Shown here: one piece after another, positions 47,142 through 56,721 of the stretch
How the letters are laid out: every line of letters begins with the position of its first letter
Position numbering within the stretch: position 1 is the first letter of the stretch
Source of the DNA: Asaia krungthepensis NRIC 0535
GTDB taxonomy: Bacteria; Pseudomonadota; Alphaproteobacteria; Acetobacterales; Acetobacteraceae
Length of the DNA stretch: 64,000 bases
Assembly (NCBI RefSeq): GCF_025995175.1
Contig: NZ_BAPV01000004.1
Location: 310,001-374,000, forward strand
Direction: 5' to 3'
Notes under the pieces: model-generated
The model's database searches: none
The model's input: only the letters and a program-made list of their open reading frames with translations
Told to the model about the DNA's origin: nothing
Position numbers and translations under genes: made by a program

Positions 47142-49376
47142 TTATTCCTCATCCATCAGCATGGGATCATCATTCTGATCGGTGTTCCGGTTATGGGTGC
47201 CGTGCTCATGGCGGTTCTGTTGCATCCAGAGCATGCGATAGATCTCACAGCGCTCGAGCAGGACGGCATGAGGGGCCACATCGACAACCTTGCCCTTGTC
47301 CATGACGCAGATCTGATGGCAATCGACGAGCGATGATAGACGATGCGACACGATAACCATCGTGCGCCCCTTGCCGATACGCTGCAGGTTGGCATTCACC
47401 AGCGCCTCACTCTCAGGATCGAGGGCCGAGGTCGCTTCGTCGAGAATCATCAGCTTCGGATCGCTGATAACAGCGCGGGCAATGGCAAGACGCTGCCTCT
47501 GACCGCCCGAAATATTCGTCGAGCCTTCCTCGATCGGCGTGTCGTAGCCTGCAGGCATACGGTCGATGAATTCCTCGGCACCGGCGAGACGGGCAGCGCG
47601 AATGACGTCATCCATCGTGTAGCCGGGCCGACCGGCTGTGATGTTGTCACGAACCGTACCACGGAACAGGAAGTTGTCCTGCAGCACGACGCCGAAGGAG
47701 CGGCGCAAATGGCTGAGATTGATCTCACGCAGTTCCACGCCATCGAGACGGAGATAGCCGGTATAGCTGCGGCTCACGCCCTGGAGCAGACGGGTAACGG
47801 TCGATTTTCCCGAGCCGGAACGACCGACGAGCCCGAGCATTGTCCCCGCCGGGATCTCGAAATTGACGTCGTTGAGCGCCTTGATGGTGGTCCCGGGATA
47901 GCTGAAATCGACCTGGGCAAAGGACAGGGCGCCCTTGATCGGGGGTCTCAGCCCGGAGGTCAGGGCCTTGGTTTCGGTCGGCTGGTTCAGTACGAGCCCG
48001 GCCTCGCCGAGCGAGGTCATGACCTCGTTGACGTCCTCGAGAATCTTGGCAAGCCCGACGAGCGGCGCAGCAACGCGGCCACCCAACATCATGAACGCCA
48101 TCAGGGCGCCCGGCTGAATGGAACTGGAACCCGAAAGGATCAGATACGCCCCGACCAGGATGATGCCGCGATTGATGAACATGTCGAGCGGCATCACCAG
48201 CGTGCTCGGCCAGTTCTGCATGCGCCCGGCAGCGAGTTTCCAGCGGATCACGTCGGCTGTGGTCTCGTCCCATTTCTCGCGACGCGTCGGCTCGAGAGCG
48301 AGGGTCTTGACCGTACGGATACCGGCAACCGTCTCGTAGAGAATGGAGCTGCGCTCCATCTCGGCGCGGACCATCCTGTTATAGACGCGCGTCATGGGCC
48401 CGAGGAAGATCACGATGATCAGGCCGATCAGACCGGCGCAGGCAACGGTCATCCAGGCGAGCGTGGAGCTCATCCAGAACAGGATCGGCAGAATGACGAA
48501 CAGCGTGAACATGTCGAGGAAGGTCGACATTAGCTTGCCGGTCAGGAAGTCGCGCACGCGATAGATCGACATGTAGCGACCGAGAATGCGCCCCGTCTGC
48601 TCACGCTCGTAGAATTCGAGCGGTAGGGCCAGAAGTCGGTTGAATGCGTGAAGGGAAATACGCGTATCGACGCGCGTGGTCATGACCAGCGTCAGTTCGC
48701 GACGTCCATAAGTGAGCAGGGTCTCGTAGAAGCTGAGCACGAGAACGATAGCGGTGATCGATACAAGGGTCGACATCGAGTGGTAATTCACCACGCGGTC
48801 GATCACCTGCATGACGATCATGGCCGGGAAGATCTGCAGGATTGCAAGAACCATGGAGGCGAAGAGAATGTCGCGCAGCGACTGCTTTTCGCGCATCACC
48901 ACCCTGACGAACCACATCAGGTCGAATGGGGCATCGGCCTCGGAAAGATCGCGCCGGCGCTTGACCAGAAGGATATCGCCGGTCCAGACCTGCGTAAGGC
49001 GCAGCTCATCGACAGCGACCGGAACACTGCCCTCATCCCCCAGAGGGTCACGCAGCCAGACGATGTTCTTCTCGGGATCGGCGCGGACCATGAGAGCGGC
49101 CGAGCCATCGCGGAACATCAGGACGATAGGCGGCGTATTCTGCATACGGACCAGAAAGCGCCACTTGATGCGCATACCCTTGGCGACGGCACCGTTCTCG
49201 TTCAGCCAGCGCGCAAGCGCGGCAGGGGACGGCGACGCCTCACCCGGCTCAGCCGCGAAATCGCGCATGTCGAGATCGAGGCCATGGAACTTGGCAGCCG
49301 CCATGGCCGCACGGAGCCGGATGTAGACGGGATTCTGGGTTTCGCTGTCTGCAGCGACGCCATCACGATGCTTCAC
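47142..49376 (-). CDS. Type I secretion ABC transporter with degenerate C39-like domain
   Basis: A 744-residue inner-membrane export ATPase of the HlyB/LapB type. Residues about 15-150 occupy the C39-peptidase position but lack a catalytic Cys, so they should bind substrate rather than cleave it. The membrane domain (about 165-450) has six helices. The ATPase has Walker A GRSGSGKST, signature NISGGQRQRLAIAR, Walker B LMILDEATSALD and the H-loop VIVSHRLSS. The C-terminus is a His/Asn/Asp-rich tail. The start is GTG with GAGGAA upstream. The 200-base A+T-richer leader contains an ACAGT-T-ACTGT palindrome (49528-49538). It is the first gene of the minus-strand cluster. Confidence 0.95.
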   Translation of the reverse strand: MKHRDGVAADSETQNPVYIRLRAAMAAAKFHGLDLDMRDFAAEPGEASPSPAALARWLNENGAVAKGMRIKWRFLVRMQNTPPIVLMFRDGSAALMVRADPEKNIVWLRDPLGDEGSVPVAVDELRLTQVWTGDILLVKRRRDLSEADAPFDLMWFVRVVMREKQSLRDILFASMVLAILQIFPAMIVMQVIDRVVNYHSMSTLVSITAIVLVLSFYETLLTYGRRELTLVMTTRVDTRISLHAFNRLLALPLEFYEREQTGRILGRYMSIYRVRDFLTGKLMSTFLDMFTLFVILPILFWMSSTLAWMTVACAGLIGLIIVIFLGPMTRVYNRMVRAEMERSSILYETVAGIRTVKTLALEPTRREKWDETTADVIRWKLAAGRMQNWPSTLVMPLDMFINRGIILVGAYLILSGSSSIQPGALMAFMMLGGRVAAPLVGLAKILEDVNEVMTSLGEAGLVLNQPTETKALTSGLRPPIKGALSFAQVDFSYPGTTIKALNDVNFEIPAGTMLGLVGRSGSGKSTVTRLLQGVSRSYTGYLRLDGVELREINLSHLRRSFGVVLQDNFLFRGTVRDNITAGRPGYTMDDVIRAARLAGAEEFIDRMPAGYDTPIEEGSTNISGGQRQRLAIARAVISDPKLMILDEATSALDPESEALVNANLQRIGKGRTMVIVSHRLSSLVDCHQICVMDKGKVVDVAPHAVLLERCEIYRMLWMQQNRHEHGTHNRNTDQNDDPMLMDEE

Positions 49377-49576
49377 GAAGCTTCCTCTTGTGTTTCACTA
49401 AGCCGCTCAGACTTCAGGCTGCCCGAATAGCGCGAAAACCCCTCCCCCTGTCGAGCGAGAATCTTCCAATTTAACCATAAGTCATAGAAATCGCTGAACT
49501 TGGCGTCGAATCTGTTCATGTTGTGTAACAGTTACTGTACAAATTTCCAATCGTCCGCCGAAAAACTACATATAAT

Positions 49577-49951
49577 TTAAAATCGGTAACGTGCTCTGAC
49601 TAGCGCATCTTGTTGCAGTAACTCATGCATCTCTCTCACGCCCGTTTCCCCACATGTCAGGACAACTGCGTGAAAAGCGGGATACAGTCCCCTCACCTGT
49701 TCGATGAAGATCTGGTTGAGCGCTGCCGGGACCGGGCCAGGACCACGACAGCAGACACATGACTGGCCCAGAACCCCTATACGATGCGACGATGGAGCAA
49801 TCTGCCGGAAAACGCGCCATGTCCCTTCCGGGGCGCAAAGCCCCTCCCCTGCAGCCAGGCAGGCCATCTCGTTTCTGTATCGTTCCATATCCGGCGTCAT
49901 TTCCGCCAGATCCTTCAGGATTATCAGCCTGATTCGCCCGTCGCCCGCCAT
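49577..49951 (-). CDS. Short CobW-like protein, possibly a domain fragment
   Basis: A 124-residue protein starting MAGDGRIRLIILKDL with an ideal AGGAG seven bases upstream. The part GVLGQSCVCCRGPGPVPAALNQIF, then FHAVVLTCGETGVREMHELLQQDALVRARYRF, resembles the middle of CobW/G3E GTPases: the GCxCC metal motif, then the strand ending in T-x-G, then the helix. The N-terminal P-loop and C-terminal domain of a full CobW are absent. It could be a metal-binding partner protein or a decayed gene. It is divergent from the metH gene, a B12-dependent enzyme; CobW-type proteins handle metals. The resemblance is by eye only. Confidence 0.55.
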   Translation of the reverse strand: MAGDGRIRLIILKDLAEMTPDMERYRNEMACLAAGEGLCAPEGTWRVFRQIAPSSHRIGVLGQSCVCCRGPGPVPAALNQIFIEQVRGLYPAFHAVVLTCGETGVREMHELLQQDALVRARYRF

Positions 49952-50104
49952 CAAGCTTCTCCTGGTTCCCGTGATCCCCGCTGTCAGGCTAGACCCTGTC
50001 TTTACTGGACAGAAGCGACCGCCTCTGAAAAAAGCAGCTTTCGCCATGTCAGCAAGCAAGACATGACCTGATTATATGATCTTTCAGCGAGATACCTTGC
50101 CATC

Positions 50105-53100
50105 ATGACACGTCCCCATCTTCTCGACGCCCTGCGCGACCAAGTCCTGCTCTGCGACGGCGGCATGGGATCACGTATCCAGATGCTGGATCTGGAGGTC
50201 GAGCGCGATTACTGGGGGCAGGAAAACTGCACCGAGATCCTGACCCTCTCCCGGCCCGAACTCATCCGCGAGATTCATCGCGGCTATTTCGAGGTCGGCG
50301 CAGATATGGTCGAGACCAACACCTTCGGTGGCTCGATCGTCACCCTTGCCGAATTCGGCTTGCAGGACCGCGCCCGCGAGATCAACCGCAAATCGGCCGA
50401 GCTGGCGCGCGAGGCCGCCGAGACCTTCAGCGACGGACGTCACCGTTATGTTGTGGGCTCCATCGGCCCGGGCACCAAGCTGCCCAGCCTCGCCAATATC
50501 GACTACGACACGCTCGAGGCCGGGATCATCGAGCAATGCCGTGGCCTGATCGATGGAGGGGTCGATGCCTTTCTGATCGAGACCTGCCAGGACACGCTTC
50601 AGATCAAGGCAGCCGTCAACGCCGCCAAGGCTGCACGGCGCGAACTGGGCTCGGACGCCCCCATTTTCGTTCAGGTGACGGTCGAGACCACCGGCACGCT
50701 TCTGGTCGGCCCCGATATCGCCGCGGCAGCCACCACCATTCATGCGCTGGACGTGCCCCTCATCGGCATGAACTGCGCCACGGGCCCGCAGGAAATGGCG
50801 GAGCATGTGAAATGGCTGTCGGAGAACTGGCCCGGGCTGATTTCCATCCAGCCTAATGCGGGGCTTCCCGAGCTGGTGAACGGCACCACGCATTACCCTC
50901 TCACCCCCGGTGAAATGGCCAGCTGGGTCGAGCGATTCATCGTGGAGGACGGGCTCAATCTGGTAGGCGGATGCTGCGGCACCTCCACCCCGCATATCCA
51001 GGCGCTGGACGGTATGCTTCGCAAGCGCGGCCGGACCAGTCACCGCCCTGCCCCGGTCAGGCGCATTCACCACTGGGTGCCCTCCGTTGCCAGCCTTTAT
51101 ACCCAGACGCCGCTGCGTCAGGAGAACTCCTATTTTTCCATCGGCGAGCGCTGCAACGCCAATGGCTCCAAGAAATGGCGTGAGTTGCAGGAAGCCGGCG
51201 ACTGGGATGGCTGCGTTGCCGTAGGGCGCGAGCAGGCCACCGAGGGCTCCAATGCGCTCGATCTCTGCACGGCCTTTGTTGGACGCAATGAAATTGCCGA
51301 GATGAATGAGGTCGTCACGCGCTTCACGTCTTCAGTGAATGCACCTCTGGTGATCGACTCAACCGAGACCCCAGTCATTGAAGCCGCACTCAAACTGCAT
51401 GGCGGCAAACCCATCATCAACTCGATCAATTTCGAGGATGGTGAAGGCCATGCCGAAGACCGTATGGTTCTGGCGCGCAAGTTCGGCGCCGCGGTGATTG
51501 CGCTCACGATCGATGAAGTGGGCATGGCCAAGACGCCGGAAGACAAGCTGCGCATTGCCGAGCGTCTGGTCGATTTCGCCTGCACGAAGCACGGTCTGCC
51601 GCAATCCGATCTGATGATCGACCCGCTGACCTTCACCATTGCCACGGGCGTGGAAGACGATCGCAAGCTGGGTGTCTGGACGCTGGAAGGCATCCGGATG
51701 ATCCGCGAGCGCTTCCCCGACATCCAGATCATCCTGGGGCTGTCGAACATCTCCTTCGGCCTCAACCCGGCGGCGCGCGCCGTGCTGAACTCGGTCTTCC
51801 TCGATCATGCCGTCAAGGCCGGCATGACCGGCGCCATCGTGCATGTCAGCAAGATCCGCCCGCTGCATCTGATTGCCGCCGAGGAAGTGAAGGTCGCCGA
51901 GGATCTGATCTTCGACCGACGCAGCGAGGACTACGATCCGCTCCAGAAGCTGCTGAAGCTCTTCGCAGGCCGAAAAGCCGCCGATGCCGTTCAGAAGCGC
52001 CGCGCCGAGACGCCGGCCGAACGTCTGAAGGACCGTATCGTCGATGGCGACCGCAAGGGCATCGAGGACGATCTCGCCGCGGCAATGGAGGAAATGCCTC
52101 CGCTCGACATCATCAACACCGTGCTTCTGGATGGCATGAAGGTGGTGGGCGAGCTGTTCGGCGCGGGCAAGATGCAGCTTCCTTTCGTGCTGCAATCGGC
52201 CGAGACCATGAAGACCGCCGTGGCGTGGCTCGAGCCCTACATGGAGCGTGTAGAGGGTCAGGCGCGTGGCACGATGGTCCTCGCGACCGTCAAGGGCGAC
52301 GTCCACGATATCGGCAAGAACCTCGTCGATATCATCCTGACCAATAACGGCTACCGCGTCATCAATCTGGGCATCAAGGTCCCTCTGGCCGATATGATCG
52401 CTGCAGCGCGCGAGCATAACGCGCAGGCCATCGGCATGTCGGGCCTGCTTGTGAAATCCACCGTGATCATGCGCGAAAACCTTGAGGAGATGGCGCGGCA
52501 GGGTATCGATATTCCTGTCTTCCTCGGTGGCGCGGCACTGACGCGCAACTACGTGGAAGATGAATGCGCCCGCTCCTACGGTATCAATACAGCAGGGCGC
52601 GTCGCCTATGCACGCGATGCCTTCGATGGGCTGTCGCTCATGGACAAGGTCGTGAATGACCAGTTCGACGACTATCTGAGCGCCATCCAGACGCGTCGGG
52701 CAGGCAAACAGCGCAAGGTCGAGCGTGCGCCTGAGCTGGCCGAGACACGCGGCTTCGCGCCCATCGACAAGGACGCCGCACGCACCCGGCGCGCCCATGT
52801 GGCCGGAACGCAGCCCGTACCCGTGCCACCTTTCTGGGGTGCCCGTGTGGTCGAGGCCACGCCCGCCGCTGTGCTGCCCTTCCTGAATGAGCGCTCGCTC
52901 TATCAGTTCCAGTGGGGCTTTCGGAAACAGGGGCGCTCGCTTGACGAGTTCATGGTCTATGCCAAGCAGGAACTGCGCCCGGTGCTCAAGCGCATGCTGG
53001 CGCTCTGTGCGGAAGAAACCATTCTCAAACCCCAGGCCATCTATGGCTACTGGAAGGCCGCAGGCGAAGGCAATGACCTTGTGCTCTTTCACGAGGATGG

Positions 53101-53605
53101 CTTGACCGAGGCCGCGCGCTTCACCCTCCCCCGCCAGCCCCGCGAAGATGGCGAGTGCATCGCCGATTTCGTACGTGACATCGACGAAACCGAGCGCGAT
53201 GTGGTGGGTCTGCAGGTCGTGACAGTGGGCCAGAAGGCCTCTGACCTGGCGCGGGACTGGTTCGAGGCCAACCGCTATCAGGATTATCTGTATCTGCACG
53301 GGCTTTCGGTCGAAATGGCCGAGGCCATGGCGGAATACACGCACAAGCGCATCCGTGCCGAACTCGGCTTTGCGGGCGAAGATGACCGCGACATGGAGAA
53401 GATGCTGGCTCAGTCCTATCGTGGCTCACGCTATTCCTTCGGCTACCCGGCCTGCCCGCGCCTTGAAGATCAGGAGCCCATTCTGAAGCTCCTCGATGCG
53501 GAGCGCATCGGGGTCTCGCTTTCGGATGGCTATCAGTTGCATCCCGAGCAATCGACTTCCGCTCTCGTCATGCTCAACCCGCGGGCCAAGTATTTCACGG
53601 TCTGA
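50105..53605 (+). CDS. metH: Cobalamin-dependent methionine synthase
   Basis: A full-length four-module enzyme of 1166 residues. The homocysteine domain has LLCDGGMGSRIQ and zinc Cys in GMNCATG and GGCCGTSTPHI. The folate domain begins after FSIGERCNANGSKKW and includes VIDSTETPVIEAAL. The B12 domain has DVHDIGKNLVDIIL with the cobalt-binding His, and GMSGLLVKSTVIM. The SAM-activation domain ends YRGSRYSFGYPACPRLEDQ and YQLHPEQSTSALVM. It methylates homocysteine with 5-methyltetrahydrofolate. No riboswitch could be recognised in the short leader. Confidence 0.98.
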   Translation: MTRPHLLDALRDQVLLCDGGMGSRIQMLDLEVERDYWGQENCTEILTLSRPELIREIHRGYFEVGADMVETNTFGGSIVTLAEFGLQDRAREINRKSAELAREAAETFSDGRHRYVVGSIGPGTKLPSLANIDYDTLEAGIIEQCRGLIDGGVDAFLIETCQDTLQIKAAVNAAKAARRELGSDAPIFVQVTVETTGTLLVGPDIAAAATTIHALDVPLIGMNCATGPQEMAEHVKWLSENWPGLISIQPNAGLPELVNGTTHYPLTPGEMASWVERFIVEDGLNLVGGCCGTSTPHIQALDGMLRKRGRTSHRPAPVRRIHHWVPSVASLYTQTPLRQENSYFSIGERCNANGSKKWRELQEAGDWDGCVAVGREQATEGSNALDLCTAFVGRNEIAEMNEVVTRFTSSVNAPLVIDSTETPVIEAALKLHGGKPIINSINFEDGEGHAEDRMVLARKFGAAVIALTIDEVGMAKTPEDKLRIAERLVDFACTKHGLPQSDLMIDPLTFTIATGVEDDRKLGVWTLEGIRMIRERFPDIQIILGLSNISFGLNPAARAVLNSVFLDHAVKAGMTGAIVHVSKIRPLHLIAAEEVKVAEDLIFDRRSEDYDPLQKLLKLFAGRKAADAVQKRRAETPAERLKDRIVDGDRKGIEDDLAAAMEEMPPLDIINTVLLDGMKVVGELFGAGKMQLPFVLQSAETMKTAVAWLEPYMERVEGQARGTMVLATVKGDVHDIGKNLVDIILTNNGYRVINLGIKVPLADMIAAAREHNAQAIGMSGLLVKSTVIMRENLEEMARQGIDIPVFLGGAALTRNYVEDECARSYGINTAGRVAYARDAFDGLSLMDKVVNDQFDDYLSAIQTRRAGKQRKVERAPELAETRGFAPIDKDAARTRRAHVAGTQPVPVPPFWGARVVEATPAAVLPFLNERSLYQFQWGFRKQGRSLDEFMVYAKQELRPVLKRMLALCAEETILKPQAIYGYWKAAGEGNDLVLFHEDGLTEAARFTLPRQPREDGECIADFVRDIDETERDVVGLQVVTVGQKASDLARDWFEANRYQDYLYLHGLSVEMAEAMAEYTHKRIRAELGFAGEDDRDMEKMLAQSYRGSRYSFGYPACPRLEDQEPILKLLDAERIGVSLSDGYQLHPEQSTSALVMLNPRAKYFTV

Positions 53606-53751
53606 CCCGGGTGTGATGCCGCGTTCCGTCAGGCGCGGGGCCATACTTGCCCGCAATGAAAACCGGCGTCGCATTTTCCCAGCAAATGCGACGTCACCCT
53701 ACCCGGTCACTCCCGCGATCGGTCCGGAGAAACAAAGGCGATGGGACAGAA

Positions 53752-54504
53752 ATGACACATCCGGATTTTTTCGCTCTGGAACAGCCCGAGATCAGGGAGG
53801 CCGCCGATCGCATTGCTGCCTATCTGGCTCTGACCAGTGTTGACGATGCGCCAAACCGGATCGACCTCGTCTGCCTTGCTGGCAATGGCTTACTGGCCTG
53901 CGTGGATCATGCTGCGAGCCTGGCGCGGCAACATGGCTGCCTGTTGCTGATCACCGGCGGCATCGGGCATTCGACCCCGCCGCTGGTGGCGGCCCTCGCT
54001 TCACGTCTCGATTGCGCGCCATCTGCCCTTGCCGATCTCTCCGAAGCCGAGTTGATCTCCCGTCTCATTGCATCGGATTCCCTGATCGCCCGTGACCAGA
54101 TTATCCTGGAGACCCGCTCGACGAATACGGGAGAGAACGCGGCTTTCACGCGCGACACGCTCGATGAACTCGGGCTCAGGCCGCATCATGTTGTTCTGGT
54201 TCAGGACCCGCTCCTGCAACGCCGCACCGATGCGACGTTCCATCATGTCTGGCGCGAGCGACCAACACGTTTTTTCTCGTCCCCGCCTTTCACGCCCCGC
54301 CTTAGAGAGACGGCAACGTCGGAATCCTGGACGGAGGAGCGCTACCTATCCCTGCTTCTGGGAGAAATTCCCCGGCTTCAGGATACGACCACCGGTTATG
54401 GCCCTAAGGGACGCGGCTTTATCGGGCACGTTGATATACCCGGAATAATTCTAGAGGATCACGCGCGGCTTGCGGCTCTTTTCACGACGCAGGCGGGGCG
54501 CTAA
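53752..54504 (+). CDS. YdcF-like DUF218 protein
   Basis: A 250-residue protein with the DUF218 pattern: [53 protein letters not shown] and [19 protein letters not shown]. No signal peptide or membrane span, so it is the soluble YdcF type rather than the membrane ElyC/SanA type. E. coli YdcF binds SAM; the function is unknown. The gap to the convergent outer-membrane gene contains an imperfect GGCA..TGCC hairpin. Confidence 0.85.
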   Translation: MTHPDFFALEQPEIREAADRIAAYLALTSVDDAPNRIDLVCLAGNGLLACVDHAASLARQHGCLLLITGGIGHSTPPLVAALASRLDCAPSALADLSEAELISRLIASDSLIARDQIILETRSTNTGENAAFTRDTLDELGLRPHHVVLVQDPLLQRRTDATFHHVWRERPTRFFSSPPFTPRLRETATSESWTEERYLSLLLGEIPRLQDTTTGYGPKGRGFIGHVDIPGIILEDHARLAALFTTQAGR

Positions 54505-54558
54505 CCCTGTAACTCGGCATAGGGAGACATTCCCGTGCCGGACTACTCTGCGACTACT

Positions 54559-55431
54559 TCAATACGCGTAGGCGAGACCTGCGCGCAGGGTCAGGCCGTT
54601 CTGGATGCCGCTTGAGGTCCAGCGTCCTGCGACCTGCCCCTCACTCACGGTCTGATAGCCATACTGGTCTTTGTCGTGGCCATAGGATGTATAGGCATAG
54701 TCCCCCCCGGCCGTCAGATGCCAGTGGCGCGTCATGCGATAGTCCGCCCCGAGGCTGCCTTCCCAGCGCGGCCGCGTCGCAGCGCCCTTAACACGATAGG
54801 TCCCCGTGTCGAGAATCTCGGCCCAGCCAAACCGACCACGAAGGACCAGGCGATCGGTGAGCGCATAATCTGTATTCACGCCGAGACCAACAAAAAAGGC
54901 ATTCTGGCCGCCAAAGCTATCGTAGCCATAGGAGTCATATCCCCCTTGAACGAAGGGGGTGATGAGCGCCTTGTCCTTCAGGAACAGGAAACCCTTGCCG
55001 ATTTCGCCACGGCTATAGGTCGAGTTAGCACTCTCGCCCCCGCCACCCTGCCACGAATCGCTGCCATAAGATGAGTTGTAGCTGTACGCATATTTGTCAT
55101 TGCGAGTACCGGAACCGAGGCGGAAAAGTGCCGAGGCATAGAGGTTTTCCACCCGCCCCACAGACACCATGGTCGAGGCGTCCACCTGAAATCCCGGGAC
55201 CCAGCCGATACGGCGTGAGCGGGATTGCGACGTCCAGTGATAGGGGCGGTACCACTGCCCCCCCGTCGTCTGATACTGGTCGCCATAACCCCCTACCAGA
55301 TTATCGAAGATCCCGGCCATCGAAAGGCCGATTTCACGATTGACCGCCACAACGGGAAGCGGATCGGCCATTGCTGCTGAGATCGAGAGGGCCGAGAGAC
55401 AGGCAAGAGAGAAGGCTGACGAGAAGCGCAT
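54559..55431 (-). CDS. Outer-membrane beta-barrel protein
   Basis: A 290-residue protein with a signal peptide (FSLACLSALSISAAMA). The mature protein is rich in Tyr, Gly and Ser in alternating patterns (RLVLRGRFGWAEIL; WHLTAGGDYAYTSYG; GLTLRAGLAYAY), and the C-terminus ends in an aromatic residue, as for outer-membrane barrels. A Ser/Gly/Tyr-rich loop lies near residues 110-140. The family was not recognised; it resembles autotransporter-like or OmpA-like barrels of acetic acid bacteria. It lies 87 bases downstream of the Old Yellow Enzyme gene on the same strand. Confidence 0.8.
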   Translation of the reverse strand: MRFSSAFSLACLSALSISAAMADPLPVVAVNREIGLSMAGIFDNLVGGYGDQYQTTGGQWYRPYHWTSQSRSRRIGWVPGFQVDASTMVSVGRVENLYASALFRLGSGTRNDKYAYSYNSSYGSDSWQGGGGESANSTYSRGEIGKGFLFLKDKALITPFVQGGYDSYGYDSFGGQNAFFVGLGVNTDYALTDRLVLRGRFGWAEILDTGTYRVKGAATRPRWEGSLGADYRMTRHWHLTAGGDYAYTSYGHDKDQYGYQTVSEGQVAGRWTSSGIQNGLTLRAGLAYAY

Positions 55432-55518
55432 GAAGGTTCCAGAAAGAAACGAAATGTATCTTCCTGAAACCCAACTGCTTTACGAGGTCAATATGCCCGG
55501 CCAGCTTTCACGACAAAG

Positions 55519-56598
55519 TCATGATTTGTTATAAAAAGGGTAATCGATGTATCCCTCGTCGCCACGGCTATACCACGTCTTGATATTGTCCGACTGAAGC
55601 GGAAGATCCTCGACCAAACGTCGCGGCAGGTCAGGATTTGCGATGAATTTGCGTCCGAAAGCGATGGCATCGGCAATGCCGCCAGCGACGGTTTCGATCG
55701 CTTCCTCCCGTGTGTAGTCCTGATTGAGCACGAGTGGATTGCTGAATACTTCGCGAATCGGCCCATGCAGCTTGGGCTGGTCGGTCTTGCCGAAGGTTCC
55801 GTCCGGGCCAGGCTCACGCAGCTCGAGAAAGCCGATCCCCAGATCGTTCAGCATTCTCGCAGCAGGAACGAAGACGGTCTCGGGCGCGCTGTCGATGCAG
55901 CCCTGGGTATCCCCGTTTGGAGAAAGGCGCACAGAGGTACGCTCTGCGCCGATGGTCGCGATCACGCGCTCCGTGACTTCGCGTAGCAGGCGGATACGGT
56001 TTTCGGGTGACCCGCCATACTCGTCCTCGCGATGATTGGTGCCGTCACGCAGGAACTCGTCAATAAGATAGCCATTGGCGGCGTGGATCTGCACCCCATC
56101 GAACCCGGCGGCGATAGCGTTCCGCGCGGCGGTTTCGTATTCGCCCAGAATACGCGTGATGTCTGCCTTGGTCAGCGCACGCGCCTGCTCCGGGTCCTGC
56201 TTGCCGTCATAGGTGTGCAACGGTGCGGGCGCGGAGGTTGGCGAACTGGACACAGGCTGTTGGCCGGTCACGCTGGAATGCACCATGCGGCCCATGTGCC
56301 AGAGCTGGACGATAATCTTGCCACCCTTGTCATGTACGGCCTTTGTGACAGGTTTCCAGGCCTCGACCTGCTCCTGCGACCAGATGCCGGGGGCATAGGG
56401 CCAGCCCAGCCCCTCGCGGCTGATCCCGGTGGCCTCGGAGATGATCAGCCCGGCTTCCGCACGCTGGGCATAGTATTCTGCCATGACCGGAGTTGGCACG
56501 TGTTCACGCGTGCCACGGCCGCGGGTGAGTGGCGACATCAGGATCCGGTTCTTCGCATGGATAGTGCCAAGCTGGATCGGATCGAACAGAGTTGTCAT
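55519..56598 (-). CDS. Old Yellow Enzyme-family alkene reductase
   Basis: A 359-residue FMN-dependent ene-reductase (NemA/xenobiotic reductase type). It has the N-terminal LFDPIQLGTIHAKNRILMSPLTRGRG, VQLWHMGRMVHSSV, the substrate-binding HAANGYLIDEFLRDGTNHREDEYGGS (His, Asn and the proton-donating Tyr), RLLREVTERVI, and the C-terminal FGRKFIANPDLPRRL. It reduces activated C=C bonds of enals, enones, maleimides and nitro compounds with NAD(P)H. It is divergent from an ArsR-type gene with a palindrome between, so it is likely derepressed by electrophiles. Confidence 0.94.
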   Translation of the reverse strand: MTTLFDPIQLGTIHAKNRILMSPLTRGRGTREHVPTPVMAEYYAQRAEAGLIISEATGISREGLGWPYAPGIWSQEQVEAWKPVTKAVHDKGGKIIVQLWHMGRMVHSSVTGQQPVSSSPTSAPAPLHTYDGKQDPEQARALTKADITRILGEYETAARNAIAAGFDGVQIHAANGYLIDEFLRDGTNHREDEYGGSPENRIRLLREVTERVIATIGAERTSVRLSPNGDTQGCIDSAPETVFVPAARMLNDLGIGFLELREPGPDGTFGKTDQPKLHGPIREVFSNPLVLNQDYTREEAIETVAGGIADAIAFGRKFIANPDLPRRLVEDLPLQSDNIKTWYSRGDEGYIDYPFYNKS

Positions 56599-56632
56599 AA
56601 TGCAATGTCCTCATGAACCCGTGGGGGTTTAA

Positions 56633-56648
56633 TTCGATTTTGATCGAA
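56633..56648. promoter_or_regulatory. Palindromic operator candidate for the ArsR-type regulator
   Basis: TTCGAT-TTTG-ATCGAA: exact six-base arms with a four-base spacer, in the 123-base divergent spacer, 35 bases upstream of the Old Yellow Enzyme start. Confidence 0.6.
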
Positions 56649-56721
56649 CAATATCAGGAATGGGGATGCGACCGTCATACGGCAACCCCTCCCCCGAGTT
56701 TTTTGGAATCGGACAGCGCAG

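Noticed and set aside
45588-47336. A 582-residue plus-strand frame opposite the HlyD gene, and a similar 396-residue one at 47343-48533
   Set aside because: Both mirror clear HlyD and ABC transporter genes and contain no recognisable motif.
49850-50104. A cobalamin or SAM riboswitch upstream of metH
   Set aside because: The available leader is only about 50 bases before the divergent CobW-like region, and no B12-box or SAM-aptamer motif is visible.
51359-53344. A 661-residue open frame on the minus strand opposite metH
   Set aside because: It lies entirely opposite a full-length conserved metH. Long antisense frames are expected with this third-position G+C bias, and its composition is His/Asp-rich without any domain.
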